A DNA stretch of 54,699 bases from Rubrivirga litoralis (GCF_031846415.1 NZ_JAVRHT010000025.1:1-54699); one strand, 5' to 3'. Counted from the stretch's first letter, positions 31,972 through 40,155 are shown. Notes: a model not told the origin generated them from the letters alone. Translations and numbers: made by a program.

Positions 31972-32060
31972 GGGCGGGGCGGCAGCGGCGGGCGGGGTGG
32001 GCAAGATCGCAAGAGCGACGGCACGCAGGCGCCACCGTGCGGGGCGGGAGGTCGGACTGT

Positions 32061-32165
32061 GCGACGAGAGCAGGTAGAGCGACGAGAGCAGGTAGAGCGA
32101 CGAGAGCAGGTAGAGGGACGAGAGCAGGTAGAGCGACGAGAGCAGGGAGAGCGACGAGAGCAGGT
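32061..32165 (+). repeat. 18-base tandem repeat, 5.8 copies
   Basis: Unit GCGACGAGAGCAGGTAGA, copies nearly identical (one G for C at the second base in copy 4, one G for T in copy 5). The sub-motif GAGCAGGTA is the complement of the TACCTGCTC unit in the array at 32239-32315. Confidence 0.95.
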
Positions 32166-32224
32166 GCCCGCCCCGCCCGCACGGCGCGGCAAGGGCGGGG
32201 CGGGAGGCGGCCGGAACCTTTCGG
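32164..32224 (+). repeat. Dispersed intergenic hairpin element, copy 1
   Basis: GTGCCCGCCCCGCCCG, then CGGCGC, then GGGCGGGGCGGGAG and GGAACCTTT. A homologous element with the same order of blocks lies at 54640-54699. Both are preceded by purine-rich GAGAGCAG repeats. Confidence 0.75.
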
Positions 32225-32238
32225 AACCGCCCCGCCCC

Positions 32239-32315
32239 CTGCTCTACCTGCCCTACCTGCTCTACCTGCTCTACCTGCTCTACCTGCTCTACCTGCTCTA
32301 CCTGCTCTACCTGCT
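32239..32315 (+). repeat. 9-base tandem repeat, 8.6 copies
   Basis: Unit CTGCTCTAC, one variant unit (CTGCCCTAC) in the second copy. The last partial unit overlaps the dtd stop codon, so the gene's end is formed by the repeat border. Confidence 0.95.
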
Positions 32316-32766
32316 ACCCCCGCGGCGGCCGCTCAACCCACAGCGTCACCGGCCCGTCGTTGACGAGCGCCACCTCCATCTGAGCCCCGAAGACGCCGCG
32401 GCCGACCGCCCCGCCCAGGTGCCCCGATAGCGCGTCGCAGAACGCCTCGTAGAGCGGCTCCGCAATGTCGGGCGGGGCGGCGCGCGTGTAGCTCGGGCGC
32501 GTCCCCTTGCGGACGTCGCCGGCGAGCGTGAACTGGCTGACGACGAGTGCGCCGCCGCCCACGTCGACGAGCGAGCGGTTCATGCGGCCGTCGTCGTCGG
32601 GGAACACGCGGAGCCGGGCCGTCTTGTCGGCCAGCCAGTCGCCTTCGGCGGCCGTGTCGCCCACGACGACGCCGAGGAGCACGAGCAGGCCGCGGCCGAC
32701 CTCGCCGACGACCTCCCCGCCCACGCGGACCGAGGCGGAGGACACGCGCTGAACGAGGGCAATCAT
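32314..32766 (-). CDS. dtd: D-aminoacyl-tRNA deacylase
   Basis: A 150-residue Dtd, which removes D-amino acids or glycine from wrongly charged tRNAs. The start IALVQRVSSASVRVGGEVVG, the active-site motif SQFTL (about residue 78) and the cross-subunit motif NDGPVTLWVE near the end are canonical; normal length is about 145-150. It forms a homodimer in the cytosol. The gene is framed by simple repeats on both sides: a heptamer array begins just upstream of its ATG, and the 9-base array touches its stop. It is a single gene on the same strand as rdgB. Confidence 0.97.
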   Translation of the reverse strand: MIALVQRVSSASVRVGGEVVGEVGRGLLVLLGVVVGDTAAEGDWLADKTARLRVFPDDDGRMNRSLVDVGGGALVVSQFTLAGDVRKGTRPSYTRAAPPDIAEPLYEAFCDALSGHLGGAVGRGVFGAQMEVALVNDGPVTLWVERPPRG

Positions 32767-32770
32767 GGGC

Positions 32771-32806
32771 GGGACTGGGGACTGGGGACTGGGGACTGGG
32801 GACTGG
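32771..32806 (+). repeat. Heptamer tandem repeat (ACTGGGG), about five copies, upstream of dtd
   Basis: 36 bases of period 7. It begins five bases from the dtd ATG, inside the presumed leader. The complement of the unit is CCCCAGT. Confidence 0.95.
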
Positions 32807-32895
32807 AAGGTGTCCGACCACCCCGCCCTCGTCAACCCTCCCTCTGGCTCTTGGCGGGGCGGTCTGGGGCGAACCCTCTGCCGGCGCCCGGTTGC

Positions 32896-33477
32896 CTACT
32901 CCCCCGAACGCAGCGAGCGCACGAACGCGTCGAGCGCGCGTCCGCGGTGGCTGATCCGGTTTTTCTCCTCGGCCGTCATCTCGGCGAACGTCCGGCCGTC
33001 GCCTTGGGCGGGGCGGAACAGCGAGTCGTAGCCGAACCCGGCCGTCCCGGACTCCTCGGTGGCGATGAGCCCCTCGCACACGCCGTCGAACGTGCGCACG
33101 CCGTCGGCGTCGGCGTAGGCGAGCACGGTGCGGAATCGGGCCGTGCGGCTCGGCGCGCCGGCGATGTCGGCGAGCAGCTTCCGGCGATTGTCCTCGTCGT
33201 CCGCGTCGTCGCCCGCGTAGCGCGCGCTGCGGACGCCCGGCGCCCCGTCCAGCGCGTCGACCTCCAGGCCCGTGTCGTCGGCCAGCGACGGCGAGCCGGT
33301 AAAGTCGAGTAGCGCGCGCGCCTTTTTCTCGGCGTTGCCCGCGAGCGTGTCGGCGTCCTCCTCGACCTCGGGCGCGCCCAAGTCGGCGGCCGAGACCAGG
33401 TCGATGTCGAGGTCGGCGAGCCGAGCGGCCAGCTCGGCAATCTTGCCGGGGTTGCGGGTGGCGAGGACGAGGCGCAT
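32896..33477 (-). CDS. rdgB: dITP/XTP pyrophosphatase (RdgB/HAM1 family)
   Basis: A 193-residue house-cleaning enzyme that hydrolyses deaminated purine nucleotides (dITP, XTP) to monophosphates. The start LVLATRNPGKIAEL has the family T-x-N-x-K motif. SLADDTGLEVDALDGAPGVR holds the catalytic acids with S-A-R-Y-A-G next, and the end carries GFGYDSLFRP and EEKNRISHRGRAL. Length is normal. ATG at 33477 is the family start; an upstream in-frame extension would translate the heptamer repeat. Single gene between dtd and the divergent rpsU. Confidence 0.96.
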   Translation of the reverse strand: MRLVLATRNPGKIAELAARLADLDIDLVSAADLGAPEVEEDADTLAGNAEKKARALLDFTGSPSLADDTGLEVDALDGAPGVRSARYAGDDADDEDNRRKLLADIAGAPSRTARFRTVLAYADADGVRTFDGVCEGLIATEESGTAGFGYDSLFRPAQGDGRTFAEMTAEEKNRISHRGRALDAFVRSLRSGE

Positions 33478-33479
33478 GC

Positions 33480-33515
33480 GGGTTCGGGGTTCGGGGTTCG
33501 GGGTTCGGGGTTCGG
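33480..33515 (+). repeat. Heptamer tandem repeat (TTCGGGG), about five copies, upstream of rdgB
   Basis: 36 bases of period 7, the same total length as the dtd array. It begins three bases from the rdgB ATG. Confidence 0.95.
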
Positions 33516-33641
33516 CAAGATGGCCGTTCCACCCCGCCCACACCACGGGGCGAACCCGCCGGTCGGGGCGGGGCGGCCTGAGAGGGCGGGGCGGCTGCGC
33601 GGGGCTTCCCCTTGTATTCACGCCGTCCGACGGCCCCGTTC

Positions 33642-33672
33642 TTGGACTGCCCCGCCCCGCCCCCTAGATTCG
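33642..33672 (+). promoter_or_regulatory. Promoter of rpsU
   Basis: TTG (33642-33644), 20 bases, then TAGATTCG (33665-33672), close to the Bacteroidota -33/-7 pattern and with the same 20-base spacing as the csbD promoter. The predicted leader is about 65 bases. Confidence 0.55.
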
Positions 33673-33745
33673 GGGGCTTGACGTGGTGCGACCCCGCGCT
33701 CTCGGTCCGCCCCGCCCCTTCCCCCTCCACCAGACTGGTATTGCC

Positions 33746-33943
33746 TTGGCTATCGGCATCAAAGTTCGCGACAAGGAGTCCATCGACCGCGCCCTCCGCC
33801 GCTTTAAGCGGACCGTCAACCGCGCCCGCGTGCTGCGGACGTACCGCGAGAACATGGCCTTCACGAAGCCCTCCATCGTGAAGCGCGAGGAGCGCAAGGA
33901 GGCGGCCAAGAAGGCCCGTCGCGCGAACCGCCGCCGCTACTAG
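33746..33943 (+). CDS. rpsU: 30S ribosomal protein bS21
   Basis: A 65-residue bS21: GIKVRDKESIDRALRRFKRT near the start, RENMAFTKPSIVKREERK in the middle and a basic KKARRANRRRY end. Basic composition and length fit. It sits on the small subunit near the anti-Shine-Dalgarno end of 16S rRNA. In Bacteroidota, bS21 helps hide that sequence, which lowers Shine-Dalgarno use. No normal ATG precedes the homologous start, so TTG at 33746 (encoding A-I-G-I-K after the initiator) is the best choice. I see no purine-rich ribosome site before it. A strong terminator follows. Confidence 0.92.
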   Translation: MAIGIKVRDKESIDRALRRFKRTVNRARVLRTYRENMAFTKPSIVKREERKEAAKKARRANRRRY

Positions 33944-33984
33944 CCGAGGCCCAGCGGGGCTGCCGCCCCGCCCTCTGGGTCCGT

Positions 33985-34020
33985 ACGCCCGTTCCTCCGC
34001 GTGGAGGGACGGGCGTTTCT
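33985..34020 (+). terminator. Intrinsic terminator of rpsU
   Basis: ACGCCCGTTCCTCC and GGAGGGACGGGCGT pair with one mismatch around a GCGT loop, followed by TTCT. It lies about 40 bases after the rpsU stop. Confidence 0.8.
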
Positions 34021-34038
34021 GTGCGCGGGCGGGGTGGT

Positions 34039-34441
34039 CTACTCCCCTTCCGCCGAGGGCGGGGTGGGCAGCTCGTCGAGGTCGGCCATGTCCTTCGGCC
34101 GGCCGCTCGCCCGCTTGTTCCGGCGGAGGTCGCGCAGCCCGATCACCGGCACCTCCACCCCGCCCCAGTCGACGACTTCCCGCTGCGCCCAGCACTCGTC
34201 GAACGAGACGCCGGAGACGGACGTGAAGATCTCCGCACAGTTTGGAGGCACGCCGATCCGGATGATCTTGTCGTCGCCGAGGAGTGCGGTGGGGACGTCG
34301 AACCCACACGTCGATGTCGCCCGTGGCTCGGGGGTACCCGTAGTAGATGACCGCGTAGCCGCCGACGAGGAGGTACTCAACTCCGCTCGCGTTCAGCGAA
34401 CTCAATAACTCGCTGAAGTCGGGCGGTAGCCGCGTCTCCAT
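34039..34441 (-). pseudogene. Broken DUF6036/MNT-like nucleotidyltransferase gene
   Basis: The 5' part (from 34441) encodes SGVEYLLVGGYAVIYYGYPR and then ATGDIDVWV, the nucleotidyltransferase G-G-Y-A and D-x-D core. The continuation, FDVPTALLGDDKIIRIGVPP, TSVSGVSFDECW and LRDLRRNKRASGRPKDMADL, is in another frame, joined near 34310. Comparison with the family from memory suggests that about 30 residues (the P-x2-E-N-A-x-R helix region) are missing between the two parts, so a deletion that also shifted the frame has inactivated the gene. Its small upstream partner is intact. In relatives this pair is a predicted toxin-antitoxin-like module. Confidence 0.8.
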
Positions 34442-34568
34442 AGTTCACCTCGCGGAGGTACTGTGCCGTTTGCAGGCGGAACTCGGGCGTCTGCGCCCAC
34501 CACCACGCGCGGTCGGCCTCCTCGGCCTCCTCGAACGAGGAGGCGACTGAGAAGGCCGAGCGGTCCAT
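34377..34568 (-). CDS. Small partner protein of the nucleotidyltransferase module
   Basis: A 63-residue protein: SAFSVASSFEEAEEADRAWW, then AQTPEFRLQTAQYLREVNYG and a helical RLQRVIEFAERERS. This follows the small proteins (pattern S-F-E-E-A-x3-x2-x-W, then T-P-x2-R-L) that in Bacteroidota and relatives precede DUF6036-type nucleotidyltransferase genes. The role is unknown, probably one half of a toxin-antitoxin-like pair. Its 3' end overlaps the start of the broken nucleotidyltransferase gene by 65 bases, more than usual. It lies directly after kgd on the same strand complement and could be transcribed from the kgd end. Confidence 0.65.
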   Translation of the reverse strand: MDRSAFSVASSFEEAEEADRAWWWAQTPEFRLQTAQYLREVNYGDAATARLQRVIEFAERERS

Positions 34569-34587
34569 GCGGGGCGGGGCGGGGCGG

Positions 34588-37500
34588 TCAGGCATCGAGC
34601 CCGAGCGCCTCGCGCACGATCCGCTCCTGCTCGGCGGTGTGGACCTTGGCGCTGCCGGCGGCCGGCGAGGCGGCGGCGGCGCGGCCGGCGTAGACCACGC
34701 GGTGCGAGCAGTCGCCCGTGACGTCTTCCAGGAGCGCGTCGAGGCGGTGGCGCACGAACGACCACCCGCCCATGTTGGCCGGCTCCTCCTGGAGCCACAC
34801 GACGGGCTTGCCCTCAAACCGGGCCAGCTCCTCGCGCACGGCGTCCTCGGGGAACGGGTAGAACTGCTCCAGCCGCGCGATGGCGACCGACGCGGGGTCG
34901 TCCAGCGCCTCGCGCGCCTTGAGCACGTCGTAGTACACCTTCCCCGAGCAGATCACGAGGCGGTCCGCCCCGGCGGTTTGCGCCCCGCCCTCTTGCGAGG
35001 GAATGAACGGGCGGTAGTGGCCGTCGGACAGCTCCTCCACCGACGTCACCGCCTGCGGGTGGCGCAGGAGCGACTTCGGCGTCATGACGATGAGCGGCTT
35101 CTTGGCGTCCCGCTTCACCTGGCGCCGGAGCGCGTGGAAGTAGTTGGACGGCGTCGAGTAGTTGGCGACGATGAGGTTGTCCTCGGCGCACGCCTGGAGG
35201 AACCGCTCGAGACGGCCCGACGAGTGCTCCGGCCCCTGCCCCTCGTACGCGTGCGGGAGCAGCATCACGAGCGACGAGGTCTGCCCCCACTTGGCCTCGG
35301 CCGCCGTCACGAACTGGTCGATCATGATCTGGGCGCCGTTCACGAAGTCGCCGAACTGGGCCTCCCAGAGCACCAAGGCTTCCGGCTCGGCGACCGAGTA
35401 CCCGTACTCGAACCCGAGCGCGGCGTACTCGCTCAGGAGCGAGTCGTAGACCTGGAACTTAGCGGCCCCGTCGCCGAGCTGGTTGAGCGGGGTGTGGCGG
35501 TGGCCGTCCGTCTGGTCGTAGAGGATGGCGTGGCGCTGCGAGAACGTCCCGCGCCCCGAGTCCTGCCCGCTCAGGCGGACCGGCGTGTCCTCCAGCAGGA
35601 GCGTCCCGAACGCGAGCGCTTCGGCGAGCGCCCAGTCGATCTGGCCCTCCTCGAACTGCTTCTGCCGGCGGTCGACGACGAGGCGGCCCAGCTTTTTGTG
35701 GACCTCGAAGTCGTCGGGCAGGTCGACGAGCGCGCGGATGACGCGGTCGAGGGCGGGGCGGGGGGCCGCCGTCGCGACCGGCTCCTCGGGCTCGACCGGG
35801 ACCGGCGGCGGGACTGGGTCGAGGTCCTTCCGCTGCTCGGCGAGCTCCTTCGTCTCCTCGAACGCCCCGTCCAGCTTCCCCTTGAAGTCGTCGAGGATGC
35901 CCTCGGCCTGCTCCGGGGTTAGCTCGCCGCGGCGGAGCAGGAGCTCGAGGTACAGCTTCCGCACGCTCCGGTGGCCGTTGATCTCGGCGTACATGAGCGG
36001 CTGCGTGTAGCTGGGCTCGTCGCCCTCGTTGTGGCCGTACTTCCGGTAGCACACGAGGTCGACCACGACGTCCTTGTTGAACACCTGGCGGTAGTCCAGC
36101 GCCAGGCGCGCCACGCGGACGGCGGCCTCGGGGTCATCGCCGTTGACGTGGAAGATGGGCGCCTGGATCATGCGCGCGATGTCGGTCGCGTAGACCGAGG
36201 AGCGCGAGTGCATGGGGAGCGTCGTGAACCCGATCTGGTTGTTGACGACGAGGTGGACCGTCCCGCCCGTCCGGTAGCCTTCGAGCTGCGACAGGTTGAG
36301 CGTTTCGGCGACCACGCCCTGCCCGGCGAACGCGGCGTCGCCGTGGATGAGGACGGGGAGCACGCGGTCGCGGAGCTGCTTTTCGCTCGCGTCCGGCGTG
36401 GCCTCGACGATCCGCTGCTGCTTGGCCCGCACCATCCCCTCGACGACCGGGTTGACGGCTTCGAGGTGCGACGGGTTGGAGGCCAGTGTGAGCTCGGTCG
36501 TCGCGCCGGACGGCGAGGTGTGCGTGCCGGTCTGACCGAGGTGGTACTTCACGTCGCCCGAGCCGTGGACGGCGTCGGGGTCGATCGTCCCCTCGAACTC
36601 GCCGAACACGCGGTCGTAGGGCTTGCCGAGGATGTTGGTGAGCACGTTGAGGCGGCCGCGGTGGGCCATCCCGATCACGACCTCCTCGGTCTCCTGGTCG
36701 GCCGCGTCCGAGAGGACGGCGTCGAGGAGCGGGACCATGGTCTCGGCGCCCTCCAGCGAGAACCGCTTGTGCCCGATGTACTTGGTGTGGATAAACTGTT
36801 CGAGGGCCTCGGCCTCGTTGAGCTTCTCGAAGATCCGCGTTTTCCGGGCCGGGTCGATGGGCTCGCGGAACTGCTGCGGCTCGATCCGCTCGATGAGCCA
36901 CCGCTTCTCGGCCGGCGACGAGAGGTGCATGAACTCGCTCCCCACGTGGCCCGTGTAGGTGTCCCAGAGGATGTCGAGGATCTCGCGGAGCGTGGCCCGA
37001 TCCTTCCCCGCGAGCCCACCGCCCACGCCGGCCATGCCGCCCGTCAAGAACTCGCGGTCGAGGTCCCAGACGGTGAGGCCGTAGCTGGCCGGGTCGAGCT
37101 CGGTGTGGTTGCGCGGCTCGTAGCCGAGCGGGTTGGTGTCGGCGAGGAGGTGGCCGCGGACGCGGTAGGCGCGGATGAGCTCGTAGACGCGGGCCTGCTT
37201 CTCGATCTTGGCTGCCTTGCCGGTCGCCCGGAGCCGCCCCGTCCCCAGCGACGGCGTCGAGTCGGCGGCGCCGCGGAACGGCGGGAGGTGGAGCCCGAGC
37301 GACTGGAATACGTCGTCGTAGAAGCCGTCCTCGCCCTGGAGCAGGCCGGCCACGACGTTCAGGAACTCGCCCGACTCGGCGCCCTGGATCACGCGGTGGT
37401 CGTAGGTTGAGGTCATCGTCATGACTTCGGAGAGCCCGAGCCGCGAGAGCTCCTCCGGCGCCATGCCGGCGTACTCAGGCGGGTAGCCGATGGCGCCGAC

Positions 37501-38361
37501 GGCGACGATCACGCTCTGACCCGGCATGAGGCGCGGGACGCTCATGATGGTCCCGATGCCGCCCGGGTTGGTCAGCGTGGCCGTCGTGCCCTGGAAGTCC
37601 TCGACGGCCAGCTTGCTGCCGCGGGCGCGCTTGACGACGTCGTTGTAGGCGCCGAGGAACTCGGCGAACGACATCTGGGCGGCCTCCTTGATGTTGGGCA
37701 CGAGGAGCTGCCGCTTCCCCCGCTTCTCGATGTCGATGGCGAGCCCGAGCGCGGTCGAAGCCGCCTCGATCCGCTCGGGCGCCCCGTCCTGCTCGCGGAA
37801 CGCAGCCTTCATGCCGGGGACCGCCTCCATGCCGCGCAGGATGGCGTGGGCGATCAGGTGCGTGAACGAGACCTTCGCCCCGCCCGTCGCCCGCTGGTGG
37901 CGGTTGATGAGCCGCCGGTTCTCGGCCAGCAGGCGGACCGCGATCTCGCGCACGGACGTGGCCGTGGGGATCGTGAGGCTGGCCTCCATGTTCTCGACGA
38001 TCCGGGCGCCCACGCCGCGGATCGGGGCGGCCTCGGCACCTTCGGGGAGCGGCACGGTGGGCGCCTGTAGACGGGCGGGGAGGCTCGCCGGGGCGCCGTC
38101 GCCGCCGGCGGCCCCATTGCCGGAGGGCGGGGCGGGGCGGGCGGGCGCGGGCGGGGCGGCGCTCGACGCGTCGGCGGCCGGGGCGCTCGCGGCGGCCTCG
38201 GGCGCGCCGTCGCCGGAGGTGTCCGCCCCGCCCGGCGCGCTGTACGCCGGCTTCGGGTCGAAGTCGGCGAAAAAGTCGCGCCAGCTCTCGCTGACCGACT
38301 CGGGGTTTTGGAGGTACTGGGCGTAGACGTCTTCGACGTAGCCGCTGTTGAAGCCGAACAT
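34588..38361 (-). CDS. kgd: Multifunctional 2-oxoglutarate dehydrogenase E1/E2 fusion (Kgd/OdhA type)
   Basis: A 1257-residue TCA-cycle enzyme. Residues 1-35 (GYVEDVYAQYLQNPESVSESW) are the E1 N-terminal segment. An Ala/Pro linker (about 40-110) carries several GC-motif copies. An E2 succinyltransferase catalytic domain follows (about 115-350), including YDHRVIQGAESGEF with the catalytic His and Asp. The ThDP-dependent E1 is about 380-1257: VVIGMAHRGRLNVLTNILGK, the ThDP motif LIHGDAAFAGQGVVAE...NNQIGF and a transketolase-like C-half. No lipoyl domain is present, so it must work with a separate E2/E3. This layout is best known from mycobacteria and corynebacteria. The ATG gives the canonical start. 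The stop directly precedes CCGCCCCGCCC. Confidence 0.95.
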   Translation of the reverse strand: MFGFNSGYVEDVYAQYLQNPESVSESWRDFFADFDPKPAYSAPGGADTSGDGAPEAAASAPAADASSAAPPAPARPAPPSGNGAAGGDGAPASLPARLQAPTVPLPEGAEAAPIRGVGARIVENMEASLTIPTATSVREIAVRLLAENRRLINRHQRATGGAKVSFTHLIAHAILRGMEAVPGMKAAFREQDGAPERIEAASTALGLAIDIEKRGKRQLLVPNIKEAAQMSFAEFLGAYNDVVKRARGSKLAVEDFQGTTATLTNPGGIGTIMSVPRLMPGQSVIVAVGAIGYPPEYAGMAPEELSRLGLSEVMTMTSTYDHRVIQGAESGEFLNVVAGLLQGEDGFYDDVFQSLGLHLPPFRGAADSTPSLGTGRLRATGKAAKIEKQARVYELIRAYRVRGHLLADTNPLGYEPRNHTELDPASYGLTVWDLDREFLTGGMAGVGGGLAGKDRATLREILDILWDTYTGHVGSEFMHLSSPAEKRWLIERIEPQQFREPIDPARKTRIFEKLNEAEALEQFIHTKYIGHKRFSLEGAETMVPLLDAVLSDAADQETEEVVIGMAHRGRLNVLTNILGKPYDRVFGEFEGTIDPDAVHGSGDVKYHLGQTGTHTSPSGATTELTLASNPSHLEAVNPVVEGMVRAKQQRIVEATPDASEKQLRDRVLPVLIHGDAAFAGQGVVAETLNLSQLEGYRTGGTVHLVVNNQIGFTTLPMHSRSSVYATDIARMIQAPIFHVNGDDPEAAVRVARLALDYRQVFNKDVVVDLVCYRKYGHNEGDEPSYTQPLMYAEINGHRSVRKLYLELLLRRGELTPEQAEGILDDFKGKLDGAFEETKELAEQRKDLDPVPPPVPVEPEEPVATAAPRPALDRVIRALVDLPDDFEVHKKLGRLVVDRRQKQFEEGQIDWALAEALAFGTLLLEDTPVRLSGQDSGRGTFSQRHAILYDQTDGHRHTPLNQLGDGAAKFQVYDSLLSEYAALGFEYGYSVAEPEALVLWEAQFGDFVNGAQIMIDQFVTAAEAKWGQTSSLVMLLPHAYEGQGPEHSSGRLERFLQACAEDNLIVANYSTPSNYFHALRRQVKRDAKKPLIVMTPKSLLRHPQAVTSVEELSDGHYRPFIPSQEGGAQTAGADRLVICSGKVYYDVLKAREALDDPASVAIARLEQFYPFPEDAVREELARFEGKPVVWLQEEPANMGGWSFVRHRLDALLEDVTGDCSHRVVYAGRAAAASPAAGSAKVHTAEQERIVREALGLDA

Positions 38362-38530
38362 GCTCGCGGGGCGTGGGAGGGCGGGGCGAACCCTACGCGC
38401 CGCGCCGGCCGGCGGATTCCCGAAGACGGCAGGAACCACCCCGCCCCGCCCACGCGCGCGCCGAGGGCGGGGCGGGGCGAGCTGTTCGGTGCAAGAGCGG
38501 GGTGGCCGTGTCCGACCACAAGCGCGCGCC

Positions 38531-39553
38531 CTACAGCCACCCCGCCCGTCGGTACCACGCGACCGTTTCGGCCAGGCCCTCGCCGAGCGGAACGCGCGGC
38601 ACGTAGCCCACGGCGCGGCCCGCCTTCGCCGACGAGCACGTCCAGGCGTAGCGGGCCGCGACCGCCTTGTCGCGCGTGAGCGGCGGGAGCCGCCCGACGA
38701 GCCCGCCGACGCGCTCCGCGAGCGCACCCGCCCCGCCCACGAGCGCCGCGGGAACGGGCAGCCTCAGCGTCCGCCGACCGAGGGCGCCTTCGACGGCGCG
38801 CCGCACCTCGTCCCACGCGTAGGCCGGGCCGCCGACGAAGTACGTCTCGCCCGCCGCCACCGGCGCCTCCACGAGGTCGACCATGCCGCGCGCGAGGTCG
38901 CGGACGTGGACAAGCGAGAGGCGCGGCACGTCGCCCCGCCCGACGACGGGGAACAGGCCGCGCGAGGAGCCCTTGATCATCTCGTAAATGTCGGTTTCGC
39001 GCGGGCCGTAGACGGCCGGCGGCCGCACGACGGTCACGTCGAGGTCGCCGTAGCGCTCGCGGACGGCGGCCTCCATGCGCGCCTTGCTCCGGCCGTACAT
39101 CGAGATCGGGCGGGGCGAGTCGGCCTCGGTCGCCGGGACCGGCGTGCCGTCGGGGCGGACAGCGTTCGGCCCCATGGCCTCCAGGCTGCTCGTGACGAGG
39201 ACCCGCCCCGCCCTGGCGGCGTGTGGCGCCTCGGCCGCCACCCCGCCCCGCTCGCGGACAGCGTCGAGGAGGGCGAGCGTGCCATCCACATTCGCGCGGT
39301 CCAGCATGGCCTGGTCGCGGGCACGCGTGAGGCCGGCGACGTGGACCACGAGGTCGGCCCCGGCGACGCCGGCGCGCAAAGCGTCGGCGTCGCCCAGGTC
39401 GCCGCGGATGGTCTCGACATCGTACTCGGCCAGCCACTTCGGGTCGCTCCGCACGAGCGCGCGGACGGCGTAACCCCGCCCCAGCAGCTCCTCCACGACC
39501 CAGCTCCCGACGAACCCGGTGCCGCCGGTGACGAACGCGAGACGAGACGGCAT
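38531..39553 (-). CDS. NAD-dependent epimerase/dehydratase family protein (extended SDR)
   Basis: A 340-residue extended short-chain dehydrogenase. The NAD site LAFVTGGTGFVGSWVVEELL (about 5-24) is followed by IRGDLGDADALRAGVAGADL, the serine region RVLVTSSLEAMG, and the catalytic YGRSK (Y-x3-K). The late part with VHVRDLARGMVDLVEAPVAA and GETYFVGGPAYAWDEV matches the UDP-sugar epimerase/3-beta-hydroxysteroid dehydrogenase-like branch. The substrate could be a nucleotide sugar or a terpenoid; no pathway neighbours help. It is a single gene downstream of the divergent membrane protein gene. Confidence 0.9.
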   Translation of the reverse strand: MPSRLAFVTGGTGFVGSWVVEELLGRGYAVRALVRSDPKWLAEYDVETIRGDLGDADALRAGVAGADLVVHVAGLTRARDQAMLDRANVDGTLALLDAVRERGGVAAEAPHAARAGRVLVTSSLEAMGPNAVRPDGTPVPATEADSPRPISMYGRSKARMEAAVRERYGDLDVTVVRPPAVYGPRETDIYEMIKGSSRGLFPVVGRGDVPRLSLVHVRDLARGMVDLVEAPVAAGETYFVGGPAYAWDEVRRAVEGALGRRTLRLPVPAALVGGAGALAERVGGLVGRLPPLTRDKAVAARYAWTCSSAKAGRAVGYVPRVPLGEGLAETVAWYRRAGWL

Positions 39554-39726
39554 GGACGGACGCAGAGGGCGGGGCGGGGTGGCGCCCTACGCCGTGGGCG
39601 GGGCGGAGGTCCGCGCCGCTCGCCGCCCGCCGCGGGCGGGGCGGTCAGGGTCCTCCCGATCCGGGGCGGGGCGGAAACGCCGGCGCGCGCCTCGCTTTAG
39701 AGCAACTACCTCTCCCACCCCGCCCG

Positions 39727-40155
39727 ATGACGCTCGCCGCCCTCTTCGCCTTTATCTGGGGCGCTATGATCGGCCTGTTCATGGCCGTCTGGCACTTTAT
39801 GGGCAAAACGTCGGGCAAGGCGCTCGGGATCGCCCACGGGCTGTTCACCGTGTCCGGCGTCGTCTTGCTCCTGGTCGGCCTCCTGACGCACGAGGCGAAC
39901 ACGGGGTGGTGGCTCTTGGTCGCGTTCCTGGTGACGGCGGCGGGCGGGGCGTACCTGTTCTCGCGGCAGATCCGCGGCGAGCCGTGGCCCGGCTTCGTGA
40001 TCATCGCCCACGGCGGACTCGCGATCGCCTCAATCGTCCTGCTGGGCCTGTTCCTGGCGGGCGACGAGCCCCCCGTTCTTGAGGACCCGGACGGCGACGT
40101 GCCGGCCGCGTCGACGGAGAACCAGCCGGTCCCGGTCGACTCGCTCACGCAGTAG
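39727..40155 (+). CDS. Four-helix membrane protein, function unknown
   Basis: A 142-residue membrane protein I do not recognise. Four hydrophobic helices are evident: LAALFAFIWGAMIGLFMAVW (about 3-22), LFTVSGVVLLLVGLL (about 39-53), WWLLVAFLVTAAGGAYLF (about 61-78) and FVIIAHGGLAIASIVLLGLF (about 89-108). A short acidic, proline-containing tail follows. Two histidines (AHG in helices two and four) are in like positions and could bind a ligand. CCACCCCGCCC precedes the ATG with one base between. It is a single gene. Confidence 0.75.
   Translation: MTLAALFAFIWGAMIGLFMAVWHFMGKTSGKALGIAHGLFTVSGVVLLLVGLLTHEANTGWWLLVAFLVTAAGGAYLFSRQIRGEPWPGFVIIAHGGLAIASIVLLGLFLAGDEPPVLEDPDGDVPAASTENQPVPVDSLTQ

Larger units (their letters stand above)
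31972..32313. other. Intergenic region with complementary repeat arrays
   Basis: A 342-base gap between dtd and the amidohydrolase gene with no gene of its own. It contains an 18-base tandem array (32061-32165), a hairpin element (32164-32224) and a 9-base tandem array (32239-32315) whose unit is complementary to part of the 18-base unit. All three are listed separately. Confidence 0.8.

Noticed and set aside
32061..32315. CRISPR array in the 32 kb repeat region.
   Set aside because: The repeats are directly joined with no unique spacers, units are 18 and 9 bases, and there are no cas genes.
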